From contig NZ_JAIQLH010000008.1 in assembly GCF_020037025.1 (NCBI RefSeq), positions 62,001 through 126,000 on the forward strand: a stretch of 64,000 bases of DNA, in the 5' to 3' direction. The position numbers were made by a program, and so were the translations under genes. This document shows, one piece after another, positions 8,846 through 16,820 of this stretch. Numbering within the stretch: the stretch's first letter is position 1; the number at the start of each line of letters is the position of its first letter. A model generated the notes under the pieces. It saw nothing but the letters and a program-made list of their open reading frames with translations, did no database searches and had not been told where the DNA came from. The stretch is from Streptomyces huiliensis. Its GTDB lineage: Bacteria; Actinomycetota; Actinomycetes; Streptomycetales; Streptomycetaceae.

Positions 8846-9382
8846 ATGGCATTCCGCATCGCGCTCCGCGCCGTCGCCCCGACCCTGGCGGCCGCGGCGC
8901 TGACGTTCGCCGTCGCGCAGGGCGCTCCGGCGGCCGCGGCGGCGCACCCGGGCATACCGGCGCCCGCCGCACCGAGCGCGTCCGCCGCGACCGCTTCGAG
9001 CACTCCCACCACTCCGGCACGTCAGTCGGCACCGACGGACGACAATCCGTTCCGCGCCATGGAGTTGGAGGGCCTGAAGGCGGAGTACCGCTTCATGTGC
9101 CCGGCCGGCCGCTGCGTCGGCTACTGGTCGCTCGCCCTCACCGAGGACCGCCTCAAGCGGCACTACCAGGGCGGGGAGTTCTTCGCCTACGCGCCCGCGA
9201 AGGGTGAGTTCGGCTTCTTCGTCGACACGGACATCGTCTACCGCACGGTGAAGAACCCCCGCCAGGTCCGGCTGGTCGACAGCGACTTCACGCGGCGGAA
9301 CGCCCGTATCGAGATCCGCTACGGCAACCCGGAGCGGCCCCGCCAGGCGGACGTGGTCGCCACGGCGACGACGTGGATGTGA
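8846..9382 (+). CDS. Secreted protein of unknown function
   Basis: 178 aa. A clear Sec signal peptide: MAFRIALR then a hydrophobic Ala-rich core to about residue 33, followed by an Ala/Pro/Ser/Thr linker to about 65. The mature domain (about 70-178) contains a close cysteine pair, FMCPAGRCVGYW, and aromatic-rich beta-like segments (GEFFAYAPAKGEFGFFVDTD). The compact size and two cysteines suggest a small disulfide-bonded extracellular protein. ATG has GGAG about 7 bases upstream. I recognise no family. Confidence 0.75.
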   Translation: MAFRIALRAVAPTLAAAALTFAVAQGAPAAAAAHPGIPAPAAPSASAATASSTPTTPARQSAPTDDNPFRAMELEGLKAEYRFMCPAGRCVGYWSLALTEDRLKRHYQGGEFFAYAPAKGEFGFFVDTDIVYRTVKNPRQVRLVDSDFTRRNARIEIRYGNPERPRQADVVATATTWM

Positions 9383-9409
9383 CGGCCTCCTGAGGCTCTC
9401 CGCTCAGGC

Positions 9410-9468
9410 ATCCCTGCCCACGCCTCCCTGCTCACCCCTCCCTGCTCACACCTCCCTGCTCACCCCTC
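9410..9468. repeat. 14-bp tandem repeat (about 4 copies)
   Basis: Units CTCCCTGCTCACCC / CTCCCTGCTCACAC at 9424, 9438 and 9452, preceded by a degenerate copy at 9410 and followed by a partial CTCC. The array sits between convergent genes and runs into the stop codon of the SGNH hydrolase (9460-9462), so unit gain or loss would change the last residues of that protein. Confidence 0.85.
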
Positions 9469-10620
9469 CGCGGCGGCGAACGGGCCGCCGGGGCCGAAGA
9501 CCCGCTCGGCGAAGCGTTCGCCGATGCGGCGGTGCCCGCCGTCGTCCGGGTGGAGGCCGTCCGGCAGCGGTACGTCGGCGAAGTCCGGCTCGCCGTAGAG
9601 GGCGAGGCCGTCCAGGTAGTGCAGGTTCGCGTCGTCGGCCGCCCGCTGCGCGGTGATGCGGGCGAGCTCGTCCCGGATGACGGTCAGCGTGAGGCGCGTG
9701 GGGTCCGACGGGTCGCCGAGGGCCCGGAAGGAGAGCCGGTTCTCCTTGAAATCGGGCATGAGCGGTCCCGGGGTGTTCTCCTGCAGCGGGCAGAAGACGG
9801 GCGAGACGACCAGCAGCGGCGTGGTGGGGTGCCTGTCGCGGAGGGTGTCCAGGAACCCGTGGACGGCCGGGGCGAAGGCGCGCCGCCGCATCAGGTCGGT
9901 GTTGACCACGTTGATCCCGATCTTGACGCTGATCAGGTCCGCGGGCACGTCGCCCATCGCACGGGCCACGAACGGGTCGAGCAGGGCGTTGCCGCCCAGG
10001 CCGAGGTTGACCAGCTCGACGCCGCCCCGCGCGGCGGCCAGCGCCGGCCAGGTGGCGGTGGGGTGCGTGGCGGCGGAACCGTGGCTGATGGAACTGCCGT
10101 GGTGCAGCCACACCCTGCGGCCGCGGTCGGGCACGGGCTCCACGGGCGCGTCCGTCCGAAGGGCTACCAGTTCCGTGGTCTCGTCGTGCGGCAGCCAGAT
10201 CTCGACGTCCTTCGGCTCGCCGGGCAGCCCGTCGAACCGGAGGGTGGCGGACGGGCCGGGGGTGACGACGGAGGTCTGGGCGGCCATGTCGACCGTCCGC
10301 ACGTTGCCGCCCTCGGCCACGGCGCGCCCGGCCGGGCGGCCGTCGACGAGCAGGTCGTACACGCTGTCCGGCCGCGCCGGCAGGCCCTGGTAGACCGTCT
10401 TCGTGGGGAGCACGTCCAGCTCGACGGCGGTGGCGCCGGTCCGGAAGGCCAGCCGGACGCCCGAGGGCTGGGACTCCGCGGACAGCAGGCGCTCGTCCGG
10501 GAACCGCTGCCGGACCCAGGTGGGCAACCGGTGCGGCAGCAGGCCGCGTTCCGTGCGTTCCAGTTCGAGGGCGCCGCGCACGATGCCGGCGTCGATCGGG
10601 GTGGTGATCCAGTCGGTCAC
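9460..10620 (-). CDS. SGNH/GDSL-family hydrolase
   Basis: 386 aa, probably cytoplasmic (no signal peptide). An N-terminal beta-rich domain (residues about 1-165) precedes the SGNH fold. Block I appears as HHGSSISHG (catalytic Ser in the first GSS/SxS), the Gly block as GLGGNA, the Asn block as IGINVVN, and the catalytic Asp/His as DGLHPDDGGH near the C-terminus. These bacterial two-domain SGNH proteins act as esterases or deacetylases on small or carbohydrate substrates; the substrate here is unknown. The start is GTG at 10618-10620 with AAGGAG 7 bases upstream. The 3' end overlaps a 14-bp tandem repeat. Confidence 0.85.
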   Translation of the reverse strand: MTDWITTPIDAGIVRGALELERTERGLLPHRLPTWVRQRFPDERLLSAESQPSGVRLAFRTGATAVELDVLPTKTVYQGLPARPDSVYDLLVDGRPAGRAVAEGGNVRTVDMAAQTSVVTPGPSATLRFDGLPGEPKDVEIWLPHDETTELVALRTDAPVEPVPDRGRRVWLHHGSSISHGSAATHPTATWPALAAARGGVELVNLGLGGNALLDPFVARAMGDVPADLISVKIGINVVNTDLMRRRAFAPAVHGFLDTLRDRHPTTPLLVVSPVFCPLQENTPGPLMPDFKENRLSFRALGDPSDPTRLTLTVIRDELARITAQRAADDANLHYLDGLALYGEPDFADVPLPDGLHPDDGGHRRIGERFAERVFGPGGPFAAAEG

Positions 10621-10707
10621 GTCGAACTCCTTACAACGGACGGCACATGACGGAACGTCACGGCGCCCGCGTCACTTCACGAAGCGGCGAGGCAGGACGT
10701 ACCCACC

Positions 10708-11424
10708 CTAAGCGCCCCCACTGACATCGGTCCGAGCCCCGTCCGAGGGGGACGTCGTTCCCATCGCGGCCCGGATCCTCGGCTCCGCCCAGTCCAGCCA
10801 GCCCAGGTACCACTCGGCGAAGGTCAGCCGCTCGGCGCCGCGCCGCTGGAGTGGCACCAGGCCCTCCCCGACCGCGCGGACGTCCTCCCACATCAGGCCG
10901 CGCTCCTCGCCGGTCACGACGAGCAAGGAGTAGTAGCCGCAGCCCTGGTGGCCCAGGCGCAGTGTCCCCCAGGTCAGTTCGGCATCCAGCGCGTCCCACC
11001 GGGCGTCCCAGGCGGCCCGGTCCCGCGCGTACGTCTCGTCGTCGGGGTAGGCCGCCCGGCGCGGCTCGTTCTCCTCGTGCTCATCGAGCAGTTCCTGGAC
11101 CGCGCCGGGCCGGAAGGGCCGCGAGGTGACGCCGGACGTCTCCCCGGCCCGCGGCCCGGTCAGCAGAGGGCTCAGCGGCATCACGCCGTACTCCGGCCCC
11201 GCCCCGCTCGCCGCCACCTCCAGGAGGAACGAGCGGTAGTCGGCGGGGAGCGCGACGTTCAGGCGCTCCTCGGCGCGGGCCAGTTCGGCCTCGGTGAGGG
11301 GCGGCGCCAGTTCGAAGCGGTGACCGCCGTCGAGCCAGACGGCTCCGAAGACGCGGTCCATCACCTCCGGCGTCGTCCGGAGGGCCAGCACCCTCTCGCG
11401 CACGCCCGCCCATATGTCTGTCAT
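10708..11424 (-). CDS. SMI1/KNR4 family protein
   Basis: 238 aa. Contains the SMI1/KNR4 (SUKH) pattern: PPLTEAELARAEERLNVALPADYRSFLL at about 47-74, then GAGPEYGVMPL, and aromatic/acidic segments including GYYSLLVVTGEERGLMWED near 170. In bacteria SUKH proteins are often immunity proteins of contact-dependent toxins, but many are solitary with unknown roles; no toxin gene is visible here. Start chosen at the ATG at 11422-11424 by similarity of the domain boundary; there is no strong ribosome binding site there, and an in-frame GTG at 11458-11460 would add 12 residues. Confidence 0.82.
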   Translation of the reverse strand: MTDIWAGVRERVLALRTTPEVMDRVFGAVWLDGGHRFELAPPLTEAELARAEERLNVALPADYRSFLLEVAASGAGPEYGVMPLSPLLTGPRAGETSGVTSRPFRPGAVQELLDEHEENEPRRAAYPDDETYARDRAAWDARWDALDAELTWGTLRLGHQGCGYYSLLVVTGEERGLMWEDVRAVGEGLVPLQRRGAERLTFAEWYLGWLDWAEPRIRAAMGTTSPSDGARTDVSGGA

Positions 11425-11500
11425 GTCGGGCGACGTTACCGGGGACCACCGGTCCTTCACCTCCGCATTTCAACCGGGCGGCGGCGTCCCGCCCGACGCC

Positions 11501-12283
11501 CTACCGCCCTGCCTCGGCCGCGGCCGAGGTCAGGAACTCCTCCCAGGTGCGGGTGCCGAACGAGGCCCCCTCCAGGGACAGGTTCTCGGCGGCGCGGTAG
11601 GCGCGGCCCGCCTTGCCGGGCAGGCGCACCGGCAGCATCAGCCGGTGCTTGCCGTACGCCCGCAGGTAGTCGCGGGCGAGGTCGCCCATGCCGTGGACGG
11701 TCGGTCCCGCCAGGTCGGGCACGAGGCCGGCGGGCTCGCCGAGGGCCAGTTCCACGAGCCGCGCGGCCACCTCGCGGGCGTCGACGGGCTGCATGCGGAG
11801 CCCGCCGGGGACGGGCACCACCGGCGACTTCGCCATCGAGCGCACCGCCTTCAGGACCAGGTCGTGGAACTGCGCCGCCCGCAGCGTCGTCCACGGCAGC
11901 CCCGACTCCGCCACGGCCCGCTCCGCGCCCAGCTTGGCCCGGAAGTAGCCCAGCGGGACCTTGTCCGCGCCGATCACGGAGATGTACACGAAGTGCCGCA
12001 CCCGGGCGTCGGCGGCGGCCCGGACGAGGTTGCGGGTCGCGACGTCGTCGCCCTTCGGCCCGCCCGCGAGGTGGAGGACGGTCTCGACCCCGTCCAGCGC
12101 CGCGGCGAGCGCCCGGCCGCCGTCCTCCGCGAGCAGGTCGCAGGCGACGTACTCGACGCCGTCCGCCGCCTCGCGGCCGTGCCTGCTCAGCACCCGCACC
12201 TCGCGGCCCGCCTGCCGCAGGAGGGGGACGACGTGGCCGCCCAGGGTGCCCGTGCCGCCGGTGACGAGGATCGGTGACGTCAT
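11501..12283 (-). CDS. NAD(P)-binding NmrA/epimerase-type oxidoreductase
   Basis: 260 aa. Atypical short-chain dehydrogenase: nucleotide-binding VTGGTGTLGGHV at residues 7-18, then LHLAGGPKGDD, RHFVYISVIGADKVPLGYF (Ser and Tyr region) and LPWTTLRAAQFHD. The fold resembles NmrA-like and complex I assembly-type SDRs. It is divergent from an ECF41-like sigma factor. Known of that group: ECF41 sigma genes are typically linked to a carboxymuconolactone decarboxylase, oxidoreductase or epimerase, which is their main target. An ECF41-like promoter lies 75 bp upstream. Start ATG at 12281-12283 with GTGGAG upstream. Confidence 0.85.
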   Translation of the reverse strand: MTSPILVTGGTGTLGGHVVPLLRQAGREVRVLSRHGREAADGVEYVACDLLAEDGGRALAAALDGVETVLHLAGGPKGDDVATRNLVRAAADARVRHFVYISVIGADKVPLGYFRAKLGAERAVAESGLPWTTLRAAQFHDLVLKAVRSMAKSPVVPVPGGLRMQPVDAREVAARLVELALGEPAGLVPDLAGPTVHGMGDLARDYLRAYGKHRLMLPVRLPGKAGRAYRAAENLSLEGASFGTRTWEEFLTSAAAEAGR

Positions 12284-12357
12284 GACTGCTCCACTGTGTT
12301 CGGGTCCGGAGGGGTACCTCCGGGCGCGTCCTCCGCTTTTCGGTGATCTACTTCTCT

Positions 12358-12384
12358 GACCCGCAGGGGGAAGGGAATGTGACA
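12358..12384 (-). promoter_or_regulatory. Candidate ECF41 sigma-factor promoter for the epimerase-type gene
   Basis: On the minus strand: TGTCACA at 12384-12378, 16-base spacer, then GGTC at 12361-12358. The ECF41 consensus as I remember it is TGTCACA-N16-CGTC, so one base differs. It faces the NmrA/epimerase gene, whose start is 75 bases downstream, and lies just before the divergent sigma gene. Confidence 0.55.
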
Positions 12385-12385
12385 G

Positions 12386-13267
12386 GTGAACGAGCACGAT
12401 TTCTCAGCCGGCCGGTTCGAGGAGCACCGGAGCCGGCTGCGCGCGGTGGCGTACCGCATGCTGGGCTCGGTGAGTGAGGCCGAGGACGCCGTTCAGGAGG
12501 CGTGGCTGCGCTACGACCGGACGGACGTGAGCGAGGTGGAGAACCTCGCCGGCTGGCTGACGACCGTCGTCGGGCGCGTCTGCCTGAACGTCCTGCGCGC
12601 CCGTGCGACCCGGCGCGAGGACCCGCTCGACGCCCTGACCGTGCCCGATCCGCTCATCCGCCGCGAGGACGTGCCCGACCCGGAGCAGGAGGCGCTGCTG
12701 GCCGACTCGGTCGGACTGGCGCTGATGGTCGTGCTGGAGTCGCTGGCACCGGCGGAACGGCTTGCCTTCGTCCTGCACGACATGTTCGCCGTGCCCTTCG
12801 ACGAGATCGCGCCGCTGATCGAACGTTCCGCCGCGGCGACGCGCCAGCTCGCCAGCCGCGCCCGCCGTCGCGTCCAGGACCAGGCGCCGGCACCCGACCG
12901 CGACCTCGCACACCAGCGCAAGGCCGTCGACGCGTTCTTCGCCGCGTCGCGGGACGGCGATTTCGACGCCCTCGTCGCCGTCCTCCACCCCGACGTCATC
13001 CTGCGGTCCGACGGCGGCGTCCGCCGGACGAACGTCCTCAACGGCGCGCACATGGTGGCCTCGCAGGCGGTCACGTTCTCGAAGCTGTCCCCGTACGTCC
13101 GCCCGGCCCTGATCAACGGCACGGCCGGCGTCGTGGTCGCCATGGAGGGGCGGGCGCCGATCTCCGTCATGGCCTTCACCGTGGTCGACGGCCGGATCGT
13201 GGCCATCGACGTGCTGATGGATCCGGAGCGGCTGGCGGGGCTGGAGGTGGCCGGGATCGGAAAGTGA
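12386..13267 (+). CDS. ECF41-like RNA polymerase sigma factor with SnoaL-like C-terminal domain
   Basis: 293 aa. Sigma region 2 is at about 10-75 (RAVAYRMLGSVSEAEDAVQEAWLR) and region 4 at about 110-165 (LESLAPAERLAFVLHDMFAVPFDEIA). A SnoaL/NTF2-like domain at about 175-290 is the group's hallmark and controls activity without a separate anti-sigma. ECF41 signature remnants are present: SDGGVRR (208-214) for DGGGK and DPERL (279-283) for NPDKL. The linker PDPLIRRED is only a distant match to WLPEPL. GTG start at 12386; ribosome binding is weak (GGGGGAAGG is 10-15 bases upstream). It is divergent from the epimerase-type gene with 102 bp between starts. Confidence 0.88.
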   Translation: MNEHDFSAGRFEEHRSRLRAVAYRMLGSVSEAEDAVQEAWLRYDRTDVSEVENLAGWLTTVVGRVCLNVLRARATRREDPLDALTVPDPLIRREDVPDPEQEALLADSVGLALMVVLESLAPAERLAFVLHDMFAVPFDEIAPLIERSAAATRQLASRARRRVQDQAPAPDRDLAHQRKAVDAFFAASRDGDFDALVAVLHPDVILRSDGGVRRTNVLNGAHMVASQAVTFSKLSPYVRPALINGTAGVVVAMEGRAPISVMAFTVVDGRIVAIDVLMDPERLAGLEVAGIGK

Positions 13268-13294
13268 CGTGAGGGCCGAGGGGTGGCATGCGCG

Positions 13295-14830
13295 CTACGC
13301 CGGGTTGGGCAGGTGCGTCCACAGGTCACCGCGGCCGGGCGGGGACAGGCGCATGGACGTCAGGGCCTTCGCCGGGAGCGGCCCGGTGCGGAGGGCGTCG
13401 GCCTCGGCGGTCCGCGGGAGGTCCCGGCCGGCGGACCGCAGGAGGGCGCCGAGGACCGGGCCGTCGCCGGCCAGCGGGGCCAGGGCGCCGGTGACGAGGC
13501 AGCCGACGACCTTGCGGTGGAGGACGGCCGGATCGTCGGTCAGCAGCCGGCCGGTCAGCGGGGGAGCCGGGATGCCGTGCCGGGCCAGCCGTGCCGGGCT
13601 GACGCGGATGTCGGCCAGGTCGCGGTAGACGAGGCGGAGCGGGCGGTCGTCGCGGTCGACGACCACGAGGAGGTTCTGGCCGTGCGCCTCCAGGGCCACG
13701 CCGAGGTCGAGCAGCTCCAGGCAGACGCCGAGGGCCAGCCGCGCGAAGGCGGTGGCCCGCGCCAGGCGTTCGGCGGGCGGGTGGGAGGACAGCAGGGCGG
13801 GCAGGACGGCGGCCGGGACGACGCGTTCGCCGGCCGCCGCGTCCCCGTACCGGTACGGCGACTCCCGCAGGACCGCCGCCAGGTCGGCCGTTCCCGCGCC
13901 GGCCGCCGCGAGCGTACGGGCGATGTGCAGCCGGCCGTCCAGGCGACCGGCGACGCGTGCGGCGAAGTCGGAGGTGGCGAGCGCGTGGGTGACGGAGTAC
14001 GGCGAGATGTCCCGTACCGCCGACGTCAGTTGCGTGCTCACCGCCGTCTTGACGTGCGTGTTCCCGCCCATGTCGAGGGTGCGGAGGGAGAGCAGCGGGT
14101 GGGCCGCCGGGCCCGGGCGCAGGGGCGGGCCGGAGAGGACGTGCGCGGCCTGCCAGGGGTGGACCGGGATCAACGCGGCCAGGCCGTCGCGCAGTTCCGG
14201 CGGCCAGGTGCCCACCACCGTCGCGCCTTCGACGGCCGCCAGCCGCAGGTGGACCACCGGCCGGTGCTCCGGCGCGTACGCCAGTTGCTCGGCGGCGGAG
14301 AAGCCGGGCCGGGCGCGGCAGGTGGGGTGGTACGGGTGGCCGTCCGTCGGCCACTGCTCCCAGTCCCAGGGCGCCTGGCCCGAACCGGTCGGCGGGTGTG
14401 TCGTGTCGCGTCCGTGGCGTGCGGCGCGGGAGAGGGTCAGGGAGGCGACGCTGTGGTCGAGTTCGGCGGCGAAACGCGGACCGTTCGGCAGACCGAGCCG
14501 TGCCGAGAGGGCGGTCATGAGTTCCGCCGGATGGTCGTGAGGGACGCCGTCCAGCTCCAGCGCGGTGACGGTGACGGCCGTCGACCAGGGGTCGGACGGC
14601 GGGCCGTGCAGCCGGCGGCCGTCGGACAGCCGCAGGGTGACGCTGCCGTGGGCGCTCGTGCGGGAGGTGATCCAGGGCAGGGGTTCGTGGACGAGGCCGC
14701 GCCACAGGCGGGTCAGTACGGACGCCCTCGCGCCGGGCAGGAGCGCGCTGAAAGCGTCCGTCAAGTCGGGCGCGGCGGCGGCCAGTTCGCTGGCCAGGAT
14801 TCGCTCGGCGGAGGTCCGGCACACGCGCAT
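13295..14830 (-). CDS. IucA/IucC-family NIS siderophore synthetase
   Basis: 511 aa. ATP-dependent carboxylate-amine ligase of the NRPS-independent siderophore class. Visible motifs: GHPYHPTCRARPGF, PVHPWQ, the ATP-site signature HVKTAVSTQLTSAVRD, EAHGQNLLVV (His/Asn) and LVYRDLAD. The last ~80 residues resemble a FhuF-type ferric iron reductase-associated C-terminal region (KALTSMRLSPPGRGDLW). Start ATG at 14828-14830 with GTAGGA adjacent. Divergent from a second IucA/IucC gene with only 42 bp between starts, and convergent with the sigma gene (27 bp). No amine-forming decarboxylase, monooxygenase or transporter for a siderophore is in the window, so the product is undefined. Confidence 0.88.
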   Translation of the reverse strand: MRVCRTSAERILASELAAAAPDLTDAFSALLPGARASVLTRLWRGLVHEPLPWITSRTSAHGSVTLRLSDGRRLHGPPSDPWSTAVTVTALELDGVPHDHPAELMTALSARLGLPNGPRFAAELDHSVASLTLSRAARHGRDTTHPPTGSGQAPWDWEQWPTDGHPYHPTCRARPGFSAAEQLAYAPEHRPVVHLRLAAVEGATVVGTWPPELRDGLAALIPVHPWQAAHVLSGPPLRPGPAAHPLLSLRTLDMGGNTHVKTAVSTQLTSAVRDISPYSVTHALATSDFAARVAGRLDGRLHIARTLAAAGAGTADLAAVLRESPYRYGDAAAGERVVPAAVLPALLSSHPPAERLARATAFARLALGVCLELLDLGVALEAHGQNLLVVVDRDDRPLRLVYRDLADIRVSPARLARHGIPAPPLTGRLLTDDPAVLHRKVVGCLVTGALAPLAGDGPVLGALLRSAGRDLPRTAEADALRTGPLPAKALTSMRLSPPGRGDLWTHLPNPA

Positions 14831-14872
14831 GTCCTACCGCAGGGGAACACCCTCCACACATACTGATGGCCG

Positions 14873-16726
14873 ATGAATGCATTCACTCGGGCCGCTGACG
14901 CACTGGCCGTGACGCCGCTGCTCAACTGTCTGCTCAGAGAAGCCGCCGACCCTGCCGACCCCGCTGAGCTCTCCGGCGTCGCCGGAACGGCCGGCCCGGC
15001 CGTGGCCGCCGCGTCCGCCGGCCCGTCCTCGGGCGCGGTGCTGGGAGCCCCGGCGGTCCCGGCGATCCCGGTGATGCCGTCGGCCAGGACGTCCCCGTCG
15101 GCCTCCGCGGCTCCGTCGGCCTCCGCGGGTCCGGCGGCTGTCGACCCCTTACCCGGACCCGGTCGGCAGCCGTCCCCCGCCGCCCCGCCCTTCCCGCCCC
15201 CCTCCACCACCCACACCGTCCACCGGCTCCGCGTCACCGGCCGCCTGTTGCGCGTCCGCGCCGGGCACCGCCCCTCCGCGCCCGAGCTCTGGACGGGACG
15301 CGGTTGGCGATCCCTGCCCCACGCCGCTCTGGTGTCCCTCGCGGCGCAGGAGATGCGGGCCGCCACCGGTCTGCCGAACCGCGCCCTGCCCGCCGAGATG
15401 GCCGCCAGCAGAGCCGCCGTGGAGGCGGTGCTCGCGGCCCGGGTTCACGCGGTGCCGCCGGAGGACCCGTGGCTGCGGTCGGAGCAGGCGCTGGTCATGG
15501 GGCACCCTTTCCACCCGGCGCCGAAGGCGCGCAGCGGCGGCGGCCCGCCCGCCGCCTGGTTGCGGTACGCGCCGGAGGCGTACGCGTGTTTCCCGCTCGT
15601 TCTGCTCGGTGTGCGGGAGGACGCGGTCGTGGAGGACGGCGACACCCGCGCGCTGGACGGCCTCGGCGAGGCGCCGCCCGGCTACCGCGTCCTCCCCGCC
15701 CACCCCTGGCAGCTCGAACTGGCCGCGCACCGGCCGGAGATGCGCGCGGCGTTCGCCGACGGCCGGCTGGTCCGGCTCGGCCGCACGGCCCTGCGGGCCC
15801 GGCCCACGGCCTCGGTGCGGACGGTGTACGTGCCGGGGGAGCCGGGCCCCCCGGGCGACCCGCGCCGGGTGCCGGCCGGGGACCTGTTCCTGAAGTTCAG
15901 CCTGGACGTCCAGATCACGAACGACGTCCGCCGGATGCGCCGCCACGAACTCGTCCACGTCCGCCGCACCGACCCCCTGGTCACCGCCGCCTTCGCGGCG
16001 ATGGGCGGCCCGGCGGCCTGGCTCAGTGAGCGCTGCTACCGCACGGTGGACGGCCTCTTCGAGACCTGCGCGGTCCTCGTCCGGGACGGGCTCTCCCGGC
16101 ACCTGCTCCCCGGTACGACCGCCGTCCTGGCCGCGGCGCTCGCCGAGGGCTTCGACGGCAACCCCCTCGACCGGGTGACGGATCCGGTGCACTGGTGGAC
16201 GGCGTACGTGCGGTGCGTCGTGCCGCCCGTGCTGGAGGCGTTCGCGCGGTACGGCGTCGTCGTGGAGTGCCACCTCCAGAACACTCTGATCGCCGTGGAC
16301 GCACAGGGCACACCCGTCCAGTCCGTCTTCCGCGACGCGGAAGGGGCCAAGGTCCTGGCCGAGATGGCGCGCGCGGCGGCGTGGCGGCGCCTCGCCTACT
16401 GCCTGGTCGTCAACAACCTCAGCGAGGTCGCGGGCGCGCTCGCGGGCCGTTTCCCGTGGTGCGGTACGGCGTTGTGGGAGGCGGCCCGGGAGCAGTTCGA
16501 GCGCTGCGGCGGCCTGGCGGCGTTCCCGGCCCTGCCCGAACTCCGCGCCCTGCTCGCCTCGCCCACGCTCCCCGGCAAGGCCAACCTGCTCTCGCGCTGG
16601 ATCGGCGCGGACGGCACCGACCCCCGGTACCTCCCCGTTCCCAACCCGCTCGTCCTGCACACCGGCACCGCGTCGAGCCAGGCGCGCGCCGCCTCGGGCG
16701 CCTGTCCGCCCGCGTCCTCTCCTTGA
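14873..16726 (+). CDS. IucA/IucC-family NIS siderophore synthetase with low-complexity insert
   Basis: 617 aa. Second NIS synthetase of the divergent pair. Motifs: MGHPFHPAPKARSG, LPAHPWQLE, DLFLKFSLDVQITNDVRR (ATP-site Lys, Ser, Thr, Arg), VVECHLQNTLIAV and SVFRDAEGAK, ending with a C-terminal helical region. Residues about 25-115 are an unusual Ala/Pro/Ser-rich stretch between the first helix and the first conserved strand (VHRLRVTGRLLRV); typical family members lack it. Start ATG at 14873 lies inside a 12-bp palindrome, with no good ribosome binding site. Alternative downstream starts would remove the insert. Confidence 0.86.
   Translation: MNAFTRAADALAVTPLLNCLLREAADPADPAELSGVAGTAGPAVAAASAGPSSGAVLGAPAVPAIPVMPSARTSPSASAAPSASAGPAAVDPLPGPGRQPSPAAPPFPPPSTTHTVHRLRVTGRLLRVRAGHRPSAPELWTGRGWRSLPHAALVSLAAQEMRAATGLPNRALPAEMAASRAAVEAVLAARVHAVPPEDPWLRSEQALVMGHPFHPAPKARSGGGPPAAWLRYAPEAYACFPLVLLGVREDAVVEDGDTRALDGLGEAPPGYRVLPAHPWQLELAAHRPEMRAAFADGRLVRLGRTALRARPTASVRTVYVPGEPGPPGDPRRVPAGDLFLKFSLDVQITNDVRRMRRHELVHVRRTDPLVTAAFAAMGGPAAWLSERCYRTVDGLFETCAVLVRDGLSRHLLPGTTAVLAAALAEGFDGNPLDRVTDPVHWWTAYVRCVVPPVLEAFARYGVVVECHLQNTLIAVDAQGTPVQSVFRDAEGAKVLAEMARAAAWRRLAYCLVVNNLSEVAGALAGRFPWCGTALWEAAREQFERCGGLAAFPALPELRALLASPTLPGKANLLSRWIGADGTDPRYLPVPNPLVLHTGTASSQARAASGACPPASSP
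14874..14885. promoter_or_regulatory. 12-bp perfect palindrome TGAATGCATTCA at start of NIS synthetase
   Basis: Perfect dyad overlapping the start codon of the plus-strand NIS gene and 44 bp upstream of the minus-strand one, so it could act on both. It does not match the iron box TTAGGTTAGGCTCACCTAA bound by DmdR/IdeR. Could be chance or coding constraint. Confidence 0.3.
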
Positions 16727-16820
16727 CTCCAACCGGGCGTTGTTGCAAGGGAATCGCACCTGGTCGGCGGCGGTATGACCGTTGTAGCCGCAATCGAATT
16801 CCCGTGCCATGGTGGGCCTC

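Noticed and set aside
8180-9163. Minus-strand frame over the small membrane and secreted protein genes
   Set aside because: Shadow frame; the plus strand has a real signal peptide and ribosome binding site.
10708-11424. SMI1/KNR4 gene as part of a toxin-immunity module
   Set aside because: No polymorphic toxin, RHS or ESX-type gene is adjacent.
14831-14872. Iron box (DmdR/IdeR) between the two NIS synthetases
   Set aside because: No sequence close to TTAGGTTAGGCTCACCTAA; only a TGAATGCATTCA palindrome at the start codon was found.
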